From: Codonopsis lanceolata
Lineage: Eukaryota; Streptophyta; Magnoliopsida; Asterales; Campanulaceae
DNA: 64,000 bases
Direction: 5' to 3'
Assembly: GCA_013146195.2 (NCBI GenBank)
Contig: CM028381.1
Span: forward strand, 96,598,380 to 96,662,379
The translations under genes were made by a program, and so were the position numbers. How positions within the stretch are numbered: position 1 is the first letter of the stretch; the number at the start of each line of letters is the position of its first letter. The notes under the pieces were generated by a model that saw nothing but the letters and a program-made list of their open reading frames with translations, did not search any database and was not told the origin of the DNA. Of the stretch, positions 1 to 13,150 are shown one piece after another.

Positions 1-297
1 GAGACGCGCTCCACACCCGAACTAACAAGAAGTTTCTCGAACCCTCTTCCTCCCATTCTGTTTTTGGTTTTTCTGGGTTTAGTAAGAGTTTTCTGGTTTC
101 TTCCCTTCATCTTCATATGCTTCTGTTAGGGTTTATGAGAGTAGAACCACCCTTAGGTAGAGATCGAGGAAAAGACCATGTGGTCTTGCTCGCTAGGCGG
201 GCATGGCCCCTTTGGTGCACCTAGACTTAGGAGTTCTTTCCCGCTAACTTTGCTTCGCTTCTGCAGTAATATTGATTCTCCTTCCCATCTCTTTCAG
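1..297. other. Unassigned leader left of the convergent ORF of Tat element 1
   Basis: No recognisable coding sequence. The stretch is pyrimidine-rich and ends in a good 3' splice-site-like run (tctctttcag) immediately before an ATG at 298. This hints at a spliced leader for the ORF that follows. The left LTR expected for the Tat element would lie outside the window. Confidence 0.35.
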
Positions 298-3200
298 ATG
301 TCCGATATCCCTGAGAATGACCACGGGCCTTCACCTGGAAGAACGATTCTCTCGAGTAAATGAAGTCTCGCCAAGCCGACTACCGAAGCCTGGATGAGGG
401 AGCGAGATCCGTGGCCGGGCCGACGGTCCAAAGGCGCGTAGCCACCCCCATAGTTGACTTAGTTGATTCCTCCAGTGAGGAAAATTATGGAGAGGAGAGT
501 GTTACTAGAGGCCATGCTAGCGGGCAGGGCCCTGAACAACAGGCGGCTAATGTTGAAGGAACGGTCGAGCAAGTAAGGGCCGAGCAAGGAGAGGTGGCCG
601 GAGAGGCCTCGGAGGCTGTCGAGGCGGATAACATGCCCCTCACCCGGCGCCTAAAGAGGACGGGCCGCACTCAAGTGGAAGCCACACTTGAGGATGATGC
701 AGATGACCAGACGATAGTCCCCTTGTTCGCCGCTGTATCGAAATGGCAGGCTCTCAAGTGGAGGTCCCACTTGAAGAAATTGTTGAGGAGGAAGAAGAGC
801 CCGACTGGTACGTGAACGCGACGGAGCGTGACCGCACCGGGCTACGCTGACACGGCCGACAAAGTGACCGCTTGGCTCACGCCCCAAGCACGACCCTCGC
901 TATTATCCGAAGCAGCAAAATGGATGTGCCCACTGGTGTTAAACTTTCACGCGAGCAAGGAAACAAACTGCTTTTTTGCCGATTTCTTCCGCTGTAGGAC
1001 TACGCTCGCCTGAGCCCTTCCTAGTGGGACTTTGCACGAGACGAAGGTCGCGCCATGCGACTCGATAAGCCGAATATCGTCCGAGCCATCACAGCCTTCA
1101 CGGTGGCGAGCCGACTGCTAGGGTTCGAGCCGGATATGTACTTGCTTCGCAAGCTGTTCATTTTTTCCCCGAGCGTAGGCGGGAGAATTAGAGTGAGGGA
1201 TAACTCCAACTTCTTGAGGTTGTTGTCTGATGTCCCCCGAAGGTGGAGTCTTGGGACAGAGTCCTATTTATCGAGTCCTGGTCGATCGGCCATTCGCGCC
1301 ACAAATAAATCAAGATCCCCAAGGTCTCTGGGCAAGACTTCAACTCTGGGAGATTGTCCTGCTGAATGCTGCCAAGACCGCCATCGGGGTCATCAAGAGA
1401 ATGAGAGGCGCTGGCCGGCCACTCGCCGATTGGAAAGAGTCGGTCTCAGAATCCGCGCTTACTGTGCCTCGGCCTGAGTGATACTGGGAGAAATTCCTGA
1501 GGTGGAGCCCCTTTTAATCCATGTTCCTGAAAGCCCCCATCCAGATTGGGGTGATTGTCACGGGAAAATGTTCAAGCACAAATGTGTTGAGTGCCAGCGC
1601 CTAGACCCGGGTGGAGACTGCCGACCAGTTAATGAAGACCGGGATGGTTGTCTGCTAATTATGAATATGCTTCCTCCTTTATTTCAATCATCCTTTTTCT
1701 CATAGCAATACTGATTCCGTTTTGATTTGTCTTGTTTCAGGGATGAAGAATTTGGTCGTGCTAAAGATGAGGAAGAAGTGTGCAGTGACGGCAGCGGCAC
1801 GACCTAAAGGCCAACGAGCTCGTGCCTTGCCTTTAAGGTGCCCTTTTGTCCGTCGGCTAAGAAGACACCGGGCTTGGGCAGGGCCATAAGTCCGGTCAGG
1901 AAAGTGTCGGCGCCGAAAGTTGTCTTCACCACACAAAAAAAGGTCGTGCAGAAAAAGGCCATTGTGACTATTGCTGATAATGCCGCCGAGCCGACAGTTG
2001 CCAACATCTCCGTGGTGCCCGCTGCCAAGGATGCCAAGGCAAAGGGGAAAAGGAAGAAAAGTTCCACCCCTCCTCCTGCTCGGGATGTGCGCCGCCGAGG
2101 CTCGAGCCCTGATCATGTCTTCTCTGCCCCCACGCAAGGCGAGATTGCAACTTGGAGGCAGACCGGTTTCCAGATGCCTTCCACGACCAGCGCTGCCCGC
2201 GCGTTGGTGAAAGAAATTTATGGGGATGTCCTTTTACTGGGAGGCATCGATTTGCATGCCCGCGAGAGCCCTGGGGGCCTGGTGGGCAAAGGAATTATAG
2301 AGAGGGCCATGCACGATGGCCTTGCCCGAGACCGAGCTACTATCGGCCACGTCTTGGTTAGAAACGTGGGGCTCTATCTGAGCGAGGTAACGTATTTGCT
2401 TGTAGTTTGCATTTCTTTTTCTTCCTTATTTCCCGTTCTAACTATCTGTCCTCTACTCGCAGATCGCTTCCACATGTACCAATCTTTATGATTGGTATAA
2501 TGAAGAGAAGGAAGCTCGCAAAAAGGCGGAGGCAGACCACAAGGCTCGCGTGAGCCTGGTGAAGGAAAAGGTTGAGCAGGTGGCTCTTCTGGCCGACCAA
2601 CTGGAAACCAACGGTGCCGCTGCCAAGAAAAAGGAGGCCGAGCTACTCGAGCGAAACTTGCAGCTGGTCGCCAAGAATAGCACTCTGGCTGCTGAGAAGG
2701 CGGAGTTGGTTGGCCAAGTGAAGAAGAACCAAGCCGAAATGGAGAAGGGGAAGACTGCTTTGGCACACTGGGCCACTAAGCAAAGGGAGAATCAAAGGGA
2801 ACAGACTCCCCAAAATGCAGCCATCAAGGACTCGAAGCCGGGTGGAAGAGCTGTTGGAAAAATTGAAGAAAGCTGAGGAGTCCGCGGTGGATATGTATAA
2901 AAAATCCTCGGCCTTCGAAGACGCTGTGGACGCGGCCATCGTGCCCTACTTCGCCCATGGCACCAATCACATATTGAGGATGCTCGCCGACCATGGCGGA
3001 GTGGGGATGAAGACGATGGACGAATGGGTCGTGCTCGACCCTTATGCCGAAGCTAGTCGTCCCTTCCACGCTCTGGTTCCTTATAACAAAGAGGAATTGG
3101 CAGCCTTGGCGAAGAGCGATGCTGAGGCTGGGCGAGAACCTTGGGTTCCACCAACTTATGATGAAGTGAACGTCTACTCGCTGATCCAGGCCTTGGAGTC

Positions 3201-3366
3201 TGAAGATGAAGCTTTAAAAGAAAGCGATCAGATTGAAGCGAACTGCGGGCCAAAGCCGCAAGGATCGAGGTCGCTCGAAGGAGCTGAACTTCCAATACGA
3301 AATGCAACATCTGACCGCGCAAGGAACTTCCTCCCCCTCCTAAACAGGCTTAGAATAGGAGTATAA
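298..3366 (+). pseudogene. Additional (antisense) ORF of Tat-type Ty3/gypsy element 1, plant 'gypsy-type transposon' domain protein, decayed
   Basis: The coding sequence is split over several frames: 298-363 and 360-815 (acidic N-terminal region), about 990-1480, 1838-2386, 2463-2876 and 2815-3366. The central block around 1055-1300 (KPNIVRAITAF, FEPDMYLLRKLF) resembles the plant domain annotated as putative gypsy-type transposase (Pfam Transposase_28). The block at 2463-2880 is a long charged heptad-rich coiled coil (EKVEQVALLADQLE). The C-terminal block at 2815-3366 is acidic. Known biology: Tat-lineage retrotransposons often carry an extra ORF between integrase and the 3' LTR, sometimes antisense to pol; its role is unknown. 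The neighbour to the right is the pol of the same element on the opposite strand, which fits. Stops and frameshifts at about 815-1000, 1480-1740 and 2815 mark it as broken. Confidence 0.6.
2387..2462 (+). other. Predicted intron in the convergent ORF
   Basis: A GT at 2387 follows codon GAG, and an AG at 2461-2462 follows a pyrimidine-rich tract (ctctactcgcag). Removing the 76 bases joins the reading frame ending LYLSE to ASTCTNLYDWYNEEK, which runs straight into the downstream coiled-coil frame. Without splicing the frame runs on to a stop at 2491. A second probable acceptor is the tcttgtttcag ending at 1740. Confidence 0.6.
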
Positions 3367-4285
3367 TTCTTTGTTTGACCTACGCGCCCCCATTTTGACC
3401 TTTGATTGTAACTCCCCTCTCATTATGAATAGAAAGCGACTTTTGTTTAGCAACTTCTTCTTTCTGCTCGTATTAATTTTTGATTCTTCTTTTTTGCCTT
3501 TATTTTACTTTGATTTTGTTCGATAATTGTTTTCTTGCTAGAATTTTCCTGCTATCGATTAGTACGAGTGCAGATATCCCCCAAAATCATGTCAAGCATA
3601 AATAATGAGAATTAATCGAGCATGCAAACTTGAACATATCAACTTAAAATAACAAGGCTAACTAACCAGACGTATTATTTAAGTTGAGAGGTTACCCCAC
3701 GCACGCCTCGGCCCAGGTGCTTGATCGGCCAAGGCTTGAATGGGCATGGCCCCTATCGCCTCGGGCGAGCATCCGTAAGATTGCCTAAAGCGTGGCCCTA
3801 CTGAATCCGCCACTAGCAACCTAAGCCAAGTTCTAGTTCGATGTTGGCACATCGGCGAATGCTGTTAGTATATCAACTGGGTATGGAGATATACGACTAA
3901 CAGTGTTGCTCGGTCACTATAGGAATCCGAGATAGCTAGCCGCTATCTTACGGGCAGGGCCTCTATCGCCTGGCGGGCATCCAAGTATGCAAACTGGGCA
4001 TGGCCTCATCTTACTCGTGGAGAGGATAAGATAAGCTCACTAATACTTGGGAGTAGGAAGGTGACCTGCATGGCCCTATTTGCTGACCACGAGCATGTAT
4101 TCTCAAGCCCTATTCCGAAACAGCTGACCAGCAGCGATAAAAAGACAAGCAATATCCGAAAACAGTTGATAAAAGACAACGAAACAACTTGAATGGACAA
4201 ATATGGAAAAACTTGTCTTTTATTGATCAATAATAGTGACTCTCAACAGATCGGTGGCTTCGCCTCGCCAGGCACCGACTTAGGG
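3367..4285. other. Spacer between convergent ORF and pol of Tat element 1
   Basis: No ORF of note. The left part is an AT-rich 3' UTR-like stretch after the convergent ORF stop. The middle holds two similar blocks (catggcccctatcgcctcg near 3746 and a diverged copy near 3955), which suggests an old tandem repeat. The right end runs into the integrase C-terminus read on the minus strand. Confidence 0.5.
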
Positions 4286-4807
4286 ATAATACTTTTTTAG
4301 GTGGTCTGCATGCCAAGGATGCTTCAAGTCTTTTCCTTCCTGAGTTTAAAGTGTGTAGGTGCCCTTCCTAACTATACCAATGACTTGGAAAGACCCTCCC
4401 AGTTAGGTGATAGTTTTCCCCATTCTGCCTGGTGACCCGCTACCTCAATTTTTATGAGTACCCAGTCTCCGACCATGAAAGCTCTACCTCGAACCCTTTT
4501 GTCTTGATGAGCCTTTGCTCTCGCCAGAGTTGACCATCCCGAGTCAGTCCATCCAAAGATCATTTCCTCGAAGAGATCAAGGTCTACGGCTCTGCAAGCA
4601 AATTATTCTGCTCGCTGTAATGGGAGACTCGATAGCTAGGCAAGGCCATTTCTACCGGAATCATAGCTTCAGATCCGTATTTGAGCGCGAATGGCCGGAG
4701 TTTCCCCTGTTGGGCCCCGCACAGTAGTTCTAACTGCCCATAAGGCTGACGGTAGCTCCTCTGCCCATTTTCCAGTTCGTCTTTCTAGGTTTCTTTTGAG
4801 AGCGTGT

Positions 4808-5741
4808 TGATATGATTCTGACCACCAACCAAGAACCAAGATTGTCACAAGCAAGGGAGAGGCATTGGAAGCATGTAGATCAAGGTTCGAGGGTTCATAT
4901 GAGCATGGATCGAGGTTCAAGGGTTCTAAAATGCATAGAGTATGATTAAAAGATTCAAGAGTTCTATACAAACCTAATTCGTGGATTTATTGGAGATTCA
5001 AGCTATTACAATGGCTACTCTACAAATTCAAACATGCGTTGTGAAGCCTTAGATTTCATGGAAGATGACTTGAAGACTCAATAAATGTTCGTTAATGTCA
5101 TACAATGACTTTGGAAGCATTTAACGACTAAAGGAAGACTTTAGGGGGCCAAAATGCAACTTTGAAAATTAGGCCTTTACAAAAAACGGGATTTGTATAT
5201 TTTCCTTATTTTGGAGGATTTATGTTTCTTAAATAGATTAGGTAACTTACCTAATTGTTTCCTACATAGATTAGTTAAGTTGAGTAGTTTCCTAAGTGGA
5301 TTTTAGGTAGTTTCCTAAGTTAATTCTAAGTAGTTTCCTAAGTTAATTCTACTTAGACTTTTCCTTTTACTTTTAGGTTTAGGTTTCACAACCCATATAA
5401 ATAATGCTTGTGGTTTATTGTTTTGGTAGACAACTTTATGATTATTGATTAATATAGTTTTTGAGTGTTTTCCAAAACCTCCTTATTCTTCATTGAACTT
5501 GTGATTATTTGGTAAGAGGCTAAGTAATCGAAACCCGAACTTATCAATAGGATATTCATCCCTATTGTGGCGTTTCTTCATTATACCTGCAAGTTCGTGG
5601 TTCGCCTCGTAATTGATCGCTGAGTACCCTGATCGTAGCATTGGGTCAAGGTGTCACAATCCATCAATTCATTGACGCGCTTTTTGCCATGCAGCGTTTC
5701 TTGATTCCTCCATCGCGAGTACGCGTCTAGGAATCATATCA
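4808..5741 (+). mobile_element. Solo LTR (934 bp) inserted in integrase of Tat element 1
   Basis: The insert starts TGATATGATTC and ends GAATCATATCA, so it has TG...CA ends inside an 11-base terminal inverted repeat. It is flanked by the 5-bp duplication CGTGT at 4803-4807 and 5742-5746. The integrase frame is NKQVLH on one side and HALKRNLERRTGKW on the other, so the element cuts the coding sequence cleanly. A TATA-like cataTAAATA near 5394 gives the + orientation. No internal domain or second LTR is present, which indicates LTR-LTR recombination. Confidence 0.85.
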
Positions 5742-8235
5742 CGTGTAGTACTTGCTTGTTTCCGGCCTCGGCTTGTCCGTTACCATGTGGATAAGCTACA
5801 GATGACTGCCAATGTTTGACACCCAAGCGAGCACATTCCGCTGTGAATTTGTCCGAGAATAGGGTGCCGTGATCGGAGATGATTACTCGGGGGAGTCCGA
5901 ACATGCACCATACTTGATCGTGGACAAATTTGATGACATTTGCCTCTGAAATTTTAGTCAAAGGCTTTGCTTCGATCCACTTTGTAAAGTAGTTTATGGT
6001 GACCACTGCATACTTGTACTTGCCTTTATGCTAGTGGAAATGGGCCGATCAAATCGATTCCCCACATGTCGAAGGGTTAGGCCGCAACGACCGGAGTTTG
6101 TACTGAAAGCCTTGGTATGTCCGCCGCATTGCACTTGTCACATTCGCGACATACTTTGCATCCCTTGAGGGTTATCCAATAGTATCCTACGCCAGTAACC
6201 CTCTCTCGCTGAGCTCGTGCCCGATGACCGCCACATTCTCCCCCTCGTACTTCTCGACAAAACACCCTCGCTAACCTCGGGGTACACAAATGAAGCATAT
6301 GTCTGACCTTAGATCGCTTGTACATGATTCCCCATACTACCGAGTAACGGCAGGCTTAACTCCGGATTGTTGTGACCTTGACTTTGTCTGCAAGTAGAAT
6401 TCCTTGCTCGATGTAGTCCATGTAGTCGTCGATCCAACTTCTGGTCGCTGATTCGACGTCCATTATCACCGGTTTATCGATGGTCGGAGTTTCTAAATGC
6501 TCAATCATTACCGCAGATTCAAGAATTCTAGGCTTACTTCACGATCTTGGACAAGTAGTCATTCGCATGTCTGTTAGCGCGATCAATTCTCGATGATCTC
6601 CCGTAACTTGAAATTCTTCAAGATTTCTTGACAAGCTCGCAAAGATTTGACCGGCGGGTGATGTACCATATATTCCCCTCGACTTGGTTCACTACTAGTT
6701 GTGAATCCGAGTATACTGTGTCCCTCTACGCCCATGTTAGATGCGAGCTCAAGGCCGGCGATCATTGCTTCATACTCGACAACATTATTTGAGGCAGAGA
6801 ATTTGAACCGAAGTGCCAACTCGAACTCGTGATTTCGCTTGAGCTATGGCGATGCCGCCTCCGGCCTCCGCCCCGACTTTGGTCGCCGCTTCCATCCACA
6901 TAAAGATCCCAACAAGCAGGTGGTCGAGGTCAGTGGTACGCCTACTCGTTCAAAGCCTGGCTGGCCGTTGGGCCTCGTGTTCCTCCTCGCCGAGTGAAGC
7001 TTGTTTCTACCGAGAAATCGCCGTGGCCTAAGCCTTGATTGCTCGCATGGGCGTGTAGTCTATGTGAAACTCTCAGCCTCGACACCACAGCTGACCGCCC
7101 GATGAATCAAAGCAAGTGTAAGAACTTCGCCGTTGGGTGCGTCTGCGTATACTATGATTACATGTGCGTAAAAATAAGCCTTAATTCTCGAAGCTATGAC
7201 AAGCGAGTAAGCTAATTTTTCTACATTTAAAATAACAACCTTCAACAGATCGTGGCCTGATACGTAATACACATGTTTTGGATGTCTAACTCCTCTAATT
7301 AACCGGCGGCCACCGGCCCGTCCTGGTCGCAATACACATATAAAGGCTCACCGGCATGGGGTCGCTGAGAGAGGTGCTTGCCAAGATATTCCCCGAGCCG
7401 CCGGAGGGCTTTGGCACACCGCATTCCACTCGAAATCTCGCTTCGCCGCAGACCTCAAAGCAGTGGGAGGCATTTTTCTCGCCGACGGGGAGATGAAGCT
7501 TGTACTCAATGGCTGACTGCCATTCAACCGGCTGGATGTGTTTGATGCGCTCCATGTCGAGGCCTCGGATCTTTTTTCCAGTTTGCCTCTATCCCGTGGG
7601 CCGATTGACCGTGAAACCGAGAACTTCCCCTGCCCCAAAGACGCACTGCCCGCCTTCATGTTATGTTTTATGCAGATTGGCAACCAGTCAAGAGTATGGT
7701 CGCTGCCTGTTTTGATGACCATTCATCTATGTACGCCTCCATATTGCCGAGCCGAGAGCCAAAAGACTTTGCTGACCATGTGTCGCGTAGCCCCTCGCAT
7801 TCTTGAGCCGAAGGGCATCATCTTGTAACAATAAAGACCCTTCGCCGCTTGGAAAGTCCGCTCTCGCCTTGTCTTGCTTGCTCATCTTGACCGGGTGGTA
7901 CCCCCGAGTAGGCATCCAGAAGCTTATAATTTTGAACCCGACTATGGAATCTACAACCACATCTACGCGTGGGCAACATATAGCGCCTTTTTGGGCAAGC
8001 TTTGAGAGGCTCGCGAAGTCGACGCACATCCGCCACTGCATTGGCCTTCTTGACCATTACCACGCTTGCCGCCTGTGCCTGCAATCGGATCTCCTCGATG
8101 ATACCTTACTGTGAGCTTTCGACCTCTCGCCATAGCCGCATTTTTCTCGGGGAGTATTGCCTTCGCCGCCGAATAGCCGAAAAGGTCGGATCGACGCTTG
8201 TTGTGGCGTGCAACACTCTCACCGATGCCTTGCAT

Positions 8236-8335
8236 NNNNNNNNNNNNNNNNNNNNNNNNNNNNNNNNNNNNNNNNNNNNNNNNNNNNNNNNNNNNNNNNN
8301 NNNNNNNNNNNNNNNNNNNNNNNNNNNNNNNNNNN
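8236..8335. other. Assembly gap, 100 N
   Basis: There are exactly 100 N bases, the usual placeholder for a gap of unknown size. It lies in the RT-upstream part of the Tat element 1 pol. Confidence 0.99.
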
Positions 8336-8600
8336 CGAGTCGCTTGCAAGAATGACAGGTTCAAGACTCCAGCCTTCAACCTTATTTTTCTTGCTTGAAC
8401 ATTGGCGGGAGGGGTCATCATAGTTGCCGGAATTCCTCGTTGACGCTTGGACCGGGCGAGTGCTAGGTTGCCGATGGAGGAAAACCTACGTCTCCGAGAT
8501 TTCAACATCAATTGCGCTTCCTTTTTCACCGAGAATCATATGAGAGGTCGCGGACCTGTTGATAGACCATGGCCTTTGACGTCCGCCGCCGAGAAATTGG

Positions 8601-9939
8601 GGCTCACTGATGTCTTCGTTTAGACATTCGACCTCGAAAATTTGGGGCTTTTGGAAGAGGATGCCATTGATGTCGAACCAGTGGAGAACTTAGGATGATG
8701 GAGACAGAAATTTTGAGAAACAAACTGAGATCTCAACAAGTTGCCGGAGAATTTGGAAGAGATTTGCTATGAACAATGTTTTCCTCGCAAGAGAGACCCA
8801 CTAAACCAGCCACTAATTGCAATTAGACGTTGGTAATTAATGCGAGTAATGAACCGTCGCACACATTACTGTGCACTCAAAATTCAAACCGCATGCCGAC
8901 CAACCGATATGAGTTTGTTGTTTCATGCTACATGAGAGTTATGAGACACAATTAGAGTCACAATCTATTTTCAAAAACACATTCTTTTAATTGATCAGAA
9001 ATTTTAAGAATACACAACAACATACTTAACCAAAATTGAAACTCCACAAGATATATAAACACAGATACTCATCCCAGCCGATCATGAAGAGACAAAGACA
9101 AGAGTGTAGACACCACATAAAATCATGACTTTGAGAACAAGAATCAAAACAGCATTAAACTTGAAGGACGATATTAAGAAAGGCCGATATCATGCACCTA
9201 TATGTCCTAAACAAGATGTCTAAAATATGCAAAAATAAGACAATTGAAAGAATGCATATACACACAAGTGATATGTCTAGATCAACTGACAGTTCCCAAT
9301 GTTGCAACAATGGAAATCACATTCAAAAATCTCAGATTTTATGTTTGAATTTACAATCGTTTCTTTCACCAAATAACACAATTACTCCTTAAACATTATA
9401 GGTACTTTATTTCCTATAAAACTAGCTTTACTTTATTTCAAGCTAAAGACACCACTAGTTTCACACTATTTACCAAGGGTAGCAACTTTGCATTTGATCA
9501 ACCCATGAAATTCGAAAATCCATAGTCCCAAAAGAAAGAAGCCACAACCTTGTTCATAGGTAGCTCTTTTCCGTTAGGTAGCTTTCACACTTTCTCAAAT
9601 CCAGGAGTCAATTTAGTCAAGATCAACCCATGCAAGTCGAAACTTCATGGTACATTGACAAATTGCAAAGATCCTAAAACTTTTGAAAGGCGCTTCTTTC
9701 CTTTGGGTGTAAACGAGAGTTTTCTCTCAAACACAACAACATTCTTGGGAGAAGGTGAGAAGAAATTTGACAATAGAATCACGTAAATTTTGAATGAATC
9801 ATTGACATGCTCAAAGGTACTTAATACAAACGATTTGATCTAGTGTGCCCTCCTAGACAACAATGCAAGATGCCTAATTTTATTTTTTTGATATAAAGTG
9901 AGTGATTACATGGCACACATACCGAGAGATTTCCTAAGA
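8601..9939. other. Junction region between Tat element 1 and the SIRE-like copia element
   Basis: There is no open gene. The minus strand of about 9500-9800 gives a longish, stop-containing frame downstream of copia RNase H. That could be a remnant of the extra 3' ORF known in SIRE-type elements, but I cannot confirm it. A left LTR matching the one at 15157-16091 was not found by eye. Only short similarities occur near 9245-9310 (gaaagaatgc, aatgttgcaacaatg). Confidence 0.4.
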
Positions 9940-11560
9940 TTGATGAATCTCTCAAAATCTAGACTTTTAGTAAAGATATCACCAATTGGTTATCTCGTAC
10001 TCAACATGTTCAATGCACACAATGCCTTGTTCAACTAAGTGTCTAATAAAATGGTGTCTTATATCTACGTGCTTTGTTCTCGAGTGTTGAACATGATTTT
10101 TAGCTATGCTTATAGCACTTGTGTTGTCACATAGTTAAGATGTCACTATGCAATCCATAATCTTGAATCATTTGTTTCATCCACAAAAGTTGTGTACATG
10201 CACTACGAGCAACTATATATTCGATTCATTGTTGATAGAGCCACACAATTTTTTTCTTGCTAAACCAAGAAATCGATTGTTTCTAGATAAAAACATCCTC
10301 CGTATGTACTCTCATGTCATCAATACGCACCCCGGCCAAGATCACCGAACCCAACCAGATTGTGTTTGTGTGCTTAAGATACCACAAACCCATGCCAAAG
10401 GTTCTCACCAACATATCGAATGATTCTTTGCAGTGAGAAACTTTGGGGTTTGCTTGATACCTGCACACAAACACACACTGCACATGATATTCGGACGAGT
10501 GGCGCTAAATACAAAGAAACTCCCTATCATACTTCTATACAAGGTAGGTCAACACTTTCTCATTTTTCATCTTTATTAAGTTTATCGATGTACCCATAAG
10601 GGTTTTTTATGTTTGCCATTCTCAAGATTGAATTTCTTCACCAAGTTTGAGAATACTTGGCTTGAGAAATGAACATCCCTTCATGTGATTGTTTAATCTC
10701 GAATGCCTAAGAAATATGTCAATTCACCTACCATGCTCATTTCAAATGTGGATGTCATGCAATGCACAAATTCTTTTTCCAAGGATTTGGAGGTGGATCC
10801 AAACACAATGTCATCAACATAAATTTGAGCAATCAAAATATGTTTATCTCTGCTTTTGAATGAACAATGTTTTATCCACCTCTCCCTTTAAATCCACTTT
10901 GTAAAAGGTGATCTCAGAAGCCTACCATACCAAGCTTCTAGAGCTTGTTTGAGACCATACAAAGCCTTTTTCAATTTAAACACATGATTGGGTTTATGGG
11001 GGTCCTCAAATCCTTTGTTGTTCCACAACAACTTCCTCGTCAAGAATCCCATTTAAAAAGCACTCTTTACATCCATTTGTTGAAGAGTGATGTCAAGGAA
11101 ACAAGCAATTGCCGAAGTAGATGGATAGACTCCAATACTACAGTGCAAAGGTTTCATCAAAATCCACCCCCTCAACCTCAGATACCCTCGAGCCACCAAT
11201 CTAGCTTTATTCCTTATTATTTCTCCCACTTCATTCGCTTTTGTTTTTGAAAATCCATTTAGTTCCAATAACATTTATTGAAGTGGGTCCGGGAACTAGA
11301 TACCAAACATCATTTTTGTGAATTGATCTAGTTCCTCTCGCATGGCGTTTATCCAACTTTCATCTTTAAGGGCTTCTTGCACATTTTTAGGTTCAACAAG
11401 TGGAAACAAAACACGAGGCATGTATATCATCAAATTCAAGAGTGGTCATGCATGCTAGTTTCTTGTAGTCCACTTTACCTTTCTTTCTTGTTGACACACC
11501 ATCTTTTACATTACCTATAACTTGAGTGAGTGGATGGTTTCTCTGAATCTTGCTTGAATG
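9940..11560 (-). pseudogene. copia reverse transcriptase and RNase H, decayed
   Basis: The RT N-terminus is visible at 11360-11050 (WIFK-like then KARLVARGY, QQMDVKSAF). The catalytic YVDDIVFGST is coded at 10821-10790, followed by MSMVGELTYFLGI. The RNase H end is at about 10140-9940 (CDNTSAISIAKN, HVDIRHHFIR). Frameshifts and stops separate the blocks, so no full polyprotein can be made. In copia elements this part copies RNA into DNA and removes the RNA strand. Confidence 0.8.
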
Positions 11561-12079
11561 TCAATTTCGATCACCAATCTGACTGATCATCTTCCTCGAT
11601 TTGAATCTCCTCCAGCGCCTTCTTCTCTCGCTCCTTCAAGGGTTAATGTTTCTTCCGATGTTGCAACATCCAGACAACATCCGGAGCAACAATGGGTGAA
11701 ACATCCTCGAATTTTTCCATCGAACCACCTGCATCGCTGAATGCTGTCTGTCGCTCCCGAACTACCGGATTCGCCGCCTAATTCAGATCAAAGTCTCCAA
11801 AATCCAAAATCCTTGAAATATCTTCCTCGAAGTTTTGTGACCAAGACCGCTTAAATCATCAAAAACAATATTCATGGATTCCATAATAGTTTTAGTTCAA
11901 GATTAAAAACTCTATATGCTCGACTATTTGTGGAATATCCCATAAAAACACATTTATCACTCTTAGAGTCAAACTTGGAAAGTTGATCTCTATCATTGAG
12001 CGATAACACACACACCAAACACATGAAAATATTTCAAGGTAGGTTTCTTCCCAAGAAAAATTTTAAGGTGTCATTGTGC

Positions 12080-13150
12080 TACCCGGTCTCAAGAAGACCC
12101 TATTTCCAATGTGACAAGTGTTGTTCAATGCTTCATTTCAAAATCTTTTAGCCAAATTTTTGAATGTAACATCACCCTAGCCATTTCTTGTAATGTCCTC
12201 GTTTTTTCTCTCCGCCACTCCATTTTGTTGTGGAGTTTTGGAGCAGAGAATTCATGAGAAATACCATTTGAGGCACAATAATTAGAAAAGGATGTATTTT
12301 CATATTCTGTGCCATGATCCGATCTAATCCTAGTGAGTTTTAGATCATATAAGTTCATAACACTGGTGTACCAAATTTTGAAGGCCTAAAAAGTTTCAGA
12401 CTTCTCTTAAAAATATTACCCAAGTATATCTAGAGAAGTCATCTACACGCATAAAGGTATACTTTTTCTTACCTAGGCTTTCTACCTCAATGGGACCCAT
12501 AAGGTCAAGATGAATCATCTCCAAACATCTAGAGGTGGAGCATTGTGTGATGGGAAGATGTGAAGCCTTGACTTGTTTACCTTTTTGACACGAACCACAT
12601 ACCTTTGAGTAATTCCTTTCCAGATTTGGTAATCCTTTAACAAAGATCATGCCTCACAAGTTCATCGAGCTTACGAAACTCATGTGACCAAGTTTCGTGC
12701 CGTAGATCCGTTACATCAAGACTTGCCTTTTGACACGAATGGGTATTGTTGAACAAGTAACGCTTATCGACGATCTTAAACCTCGTCGAAGACATTTGTT
12801 ATTATGATCAAGAACCTCACAAGAATGTTTGTCAAACCTTACCCGAAGATCATCATCACACAACCGACTTACGCCGATCAGTTTGTCTTAAGGCCTTCCA
12901 CATGGTAAACGTTGAGGTTTGGAAGACCTTCAACGCTCAATGTTCCTTTACCTACAATTTTCCCTTTTGCACCACCACCATAGGTCACGTAACCACCATT
13001 AATACTCACATATTCCTTCAAATTCTCACCTGCACTGCTATATGTCTAGAACAACCACTATCAAAATACGTGATCCAAAGAACATGAGATTTTAAGGAAG
13101 TAAATGTAACATTGCATTTTTCATCATGAGACATGGAAGCGCTGTGACGA
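12080..13150 (-). pseudogene. copia protease and integrase, decayed
   Basis: The aspartic protease signature FDSGCSRH is coded at about 13070-13045. The pre-integrase and zinc region at 12650-12560 has CGSCQKGKQ. The core starts HLDLMGPIEVESLGKKKY (12510) and continues IRSDHGTEYENTSFSNYC at 12325-12270, giving the first two catalytic Asp residues. EWRREKT near 12215 occupies the place of the third acidic residue. Internal stops separate the frames. Confidence 0.8.

Larger units (their letters stand above)
4286..8600 (-). pseudogene. Ty3/gypsy Tat-type pol (RT, RNase H, second RNase H, integrase), decayed
   Basis: Read right to left, the minus strand carries RT (about 8235-7340, with a degenerate YIDDMVIKT active-site region near 7735-7705), RNase H (7330-7060) and a second RNase H (6900-6560, FSASNNVVEYEAMIAGLELA). 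Integrase follows: zinc region (6325-6077, YYWITLKGC, CDKC), catalytic core (6006-5747, YFTKWIEAKPL, SDHGTLFSD, NGQAEAGNKQ) and C-terminus (4800-4286, SPNWEG). The order and the duplicate RNase H match Tat-lineage elements and the better copy at 42290-48174. Many frameshifts, a 100-N gap and a solo LTR at 4808-5741 destroy the gene. The protease and gag side is not recognisable right of about 8600. Confidence 0.8.

Noticed and set aside
9245..9310. Left LTR of the SIRE-like element
   Set aside because: Only two short matches (gaaagaa and aatgttgcaacaatg) to the right LTR; not enough to call an LTR.
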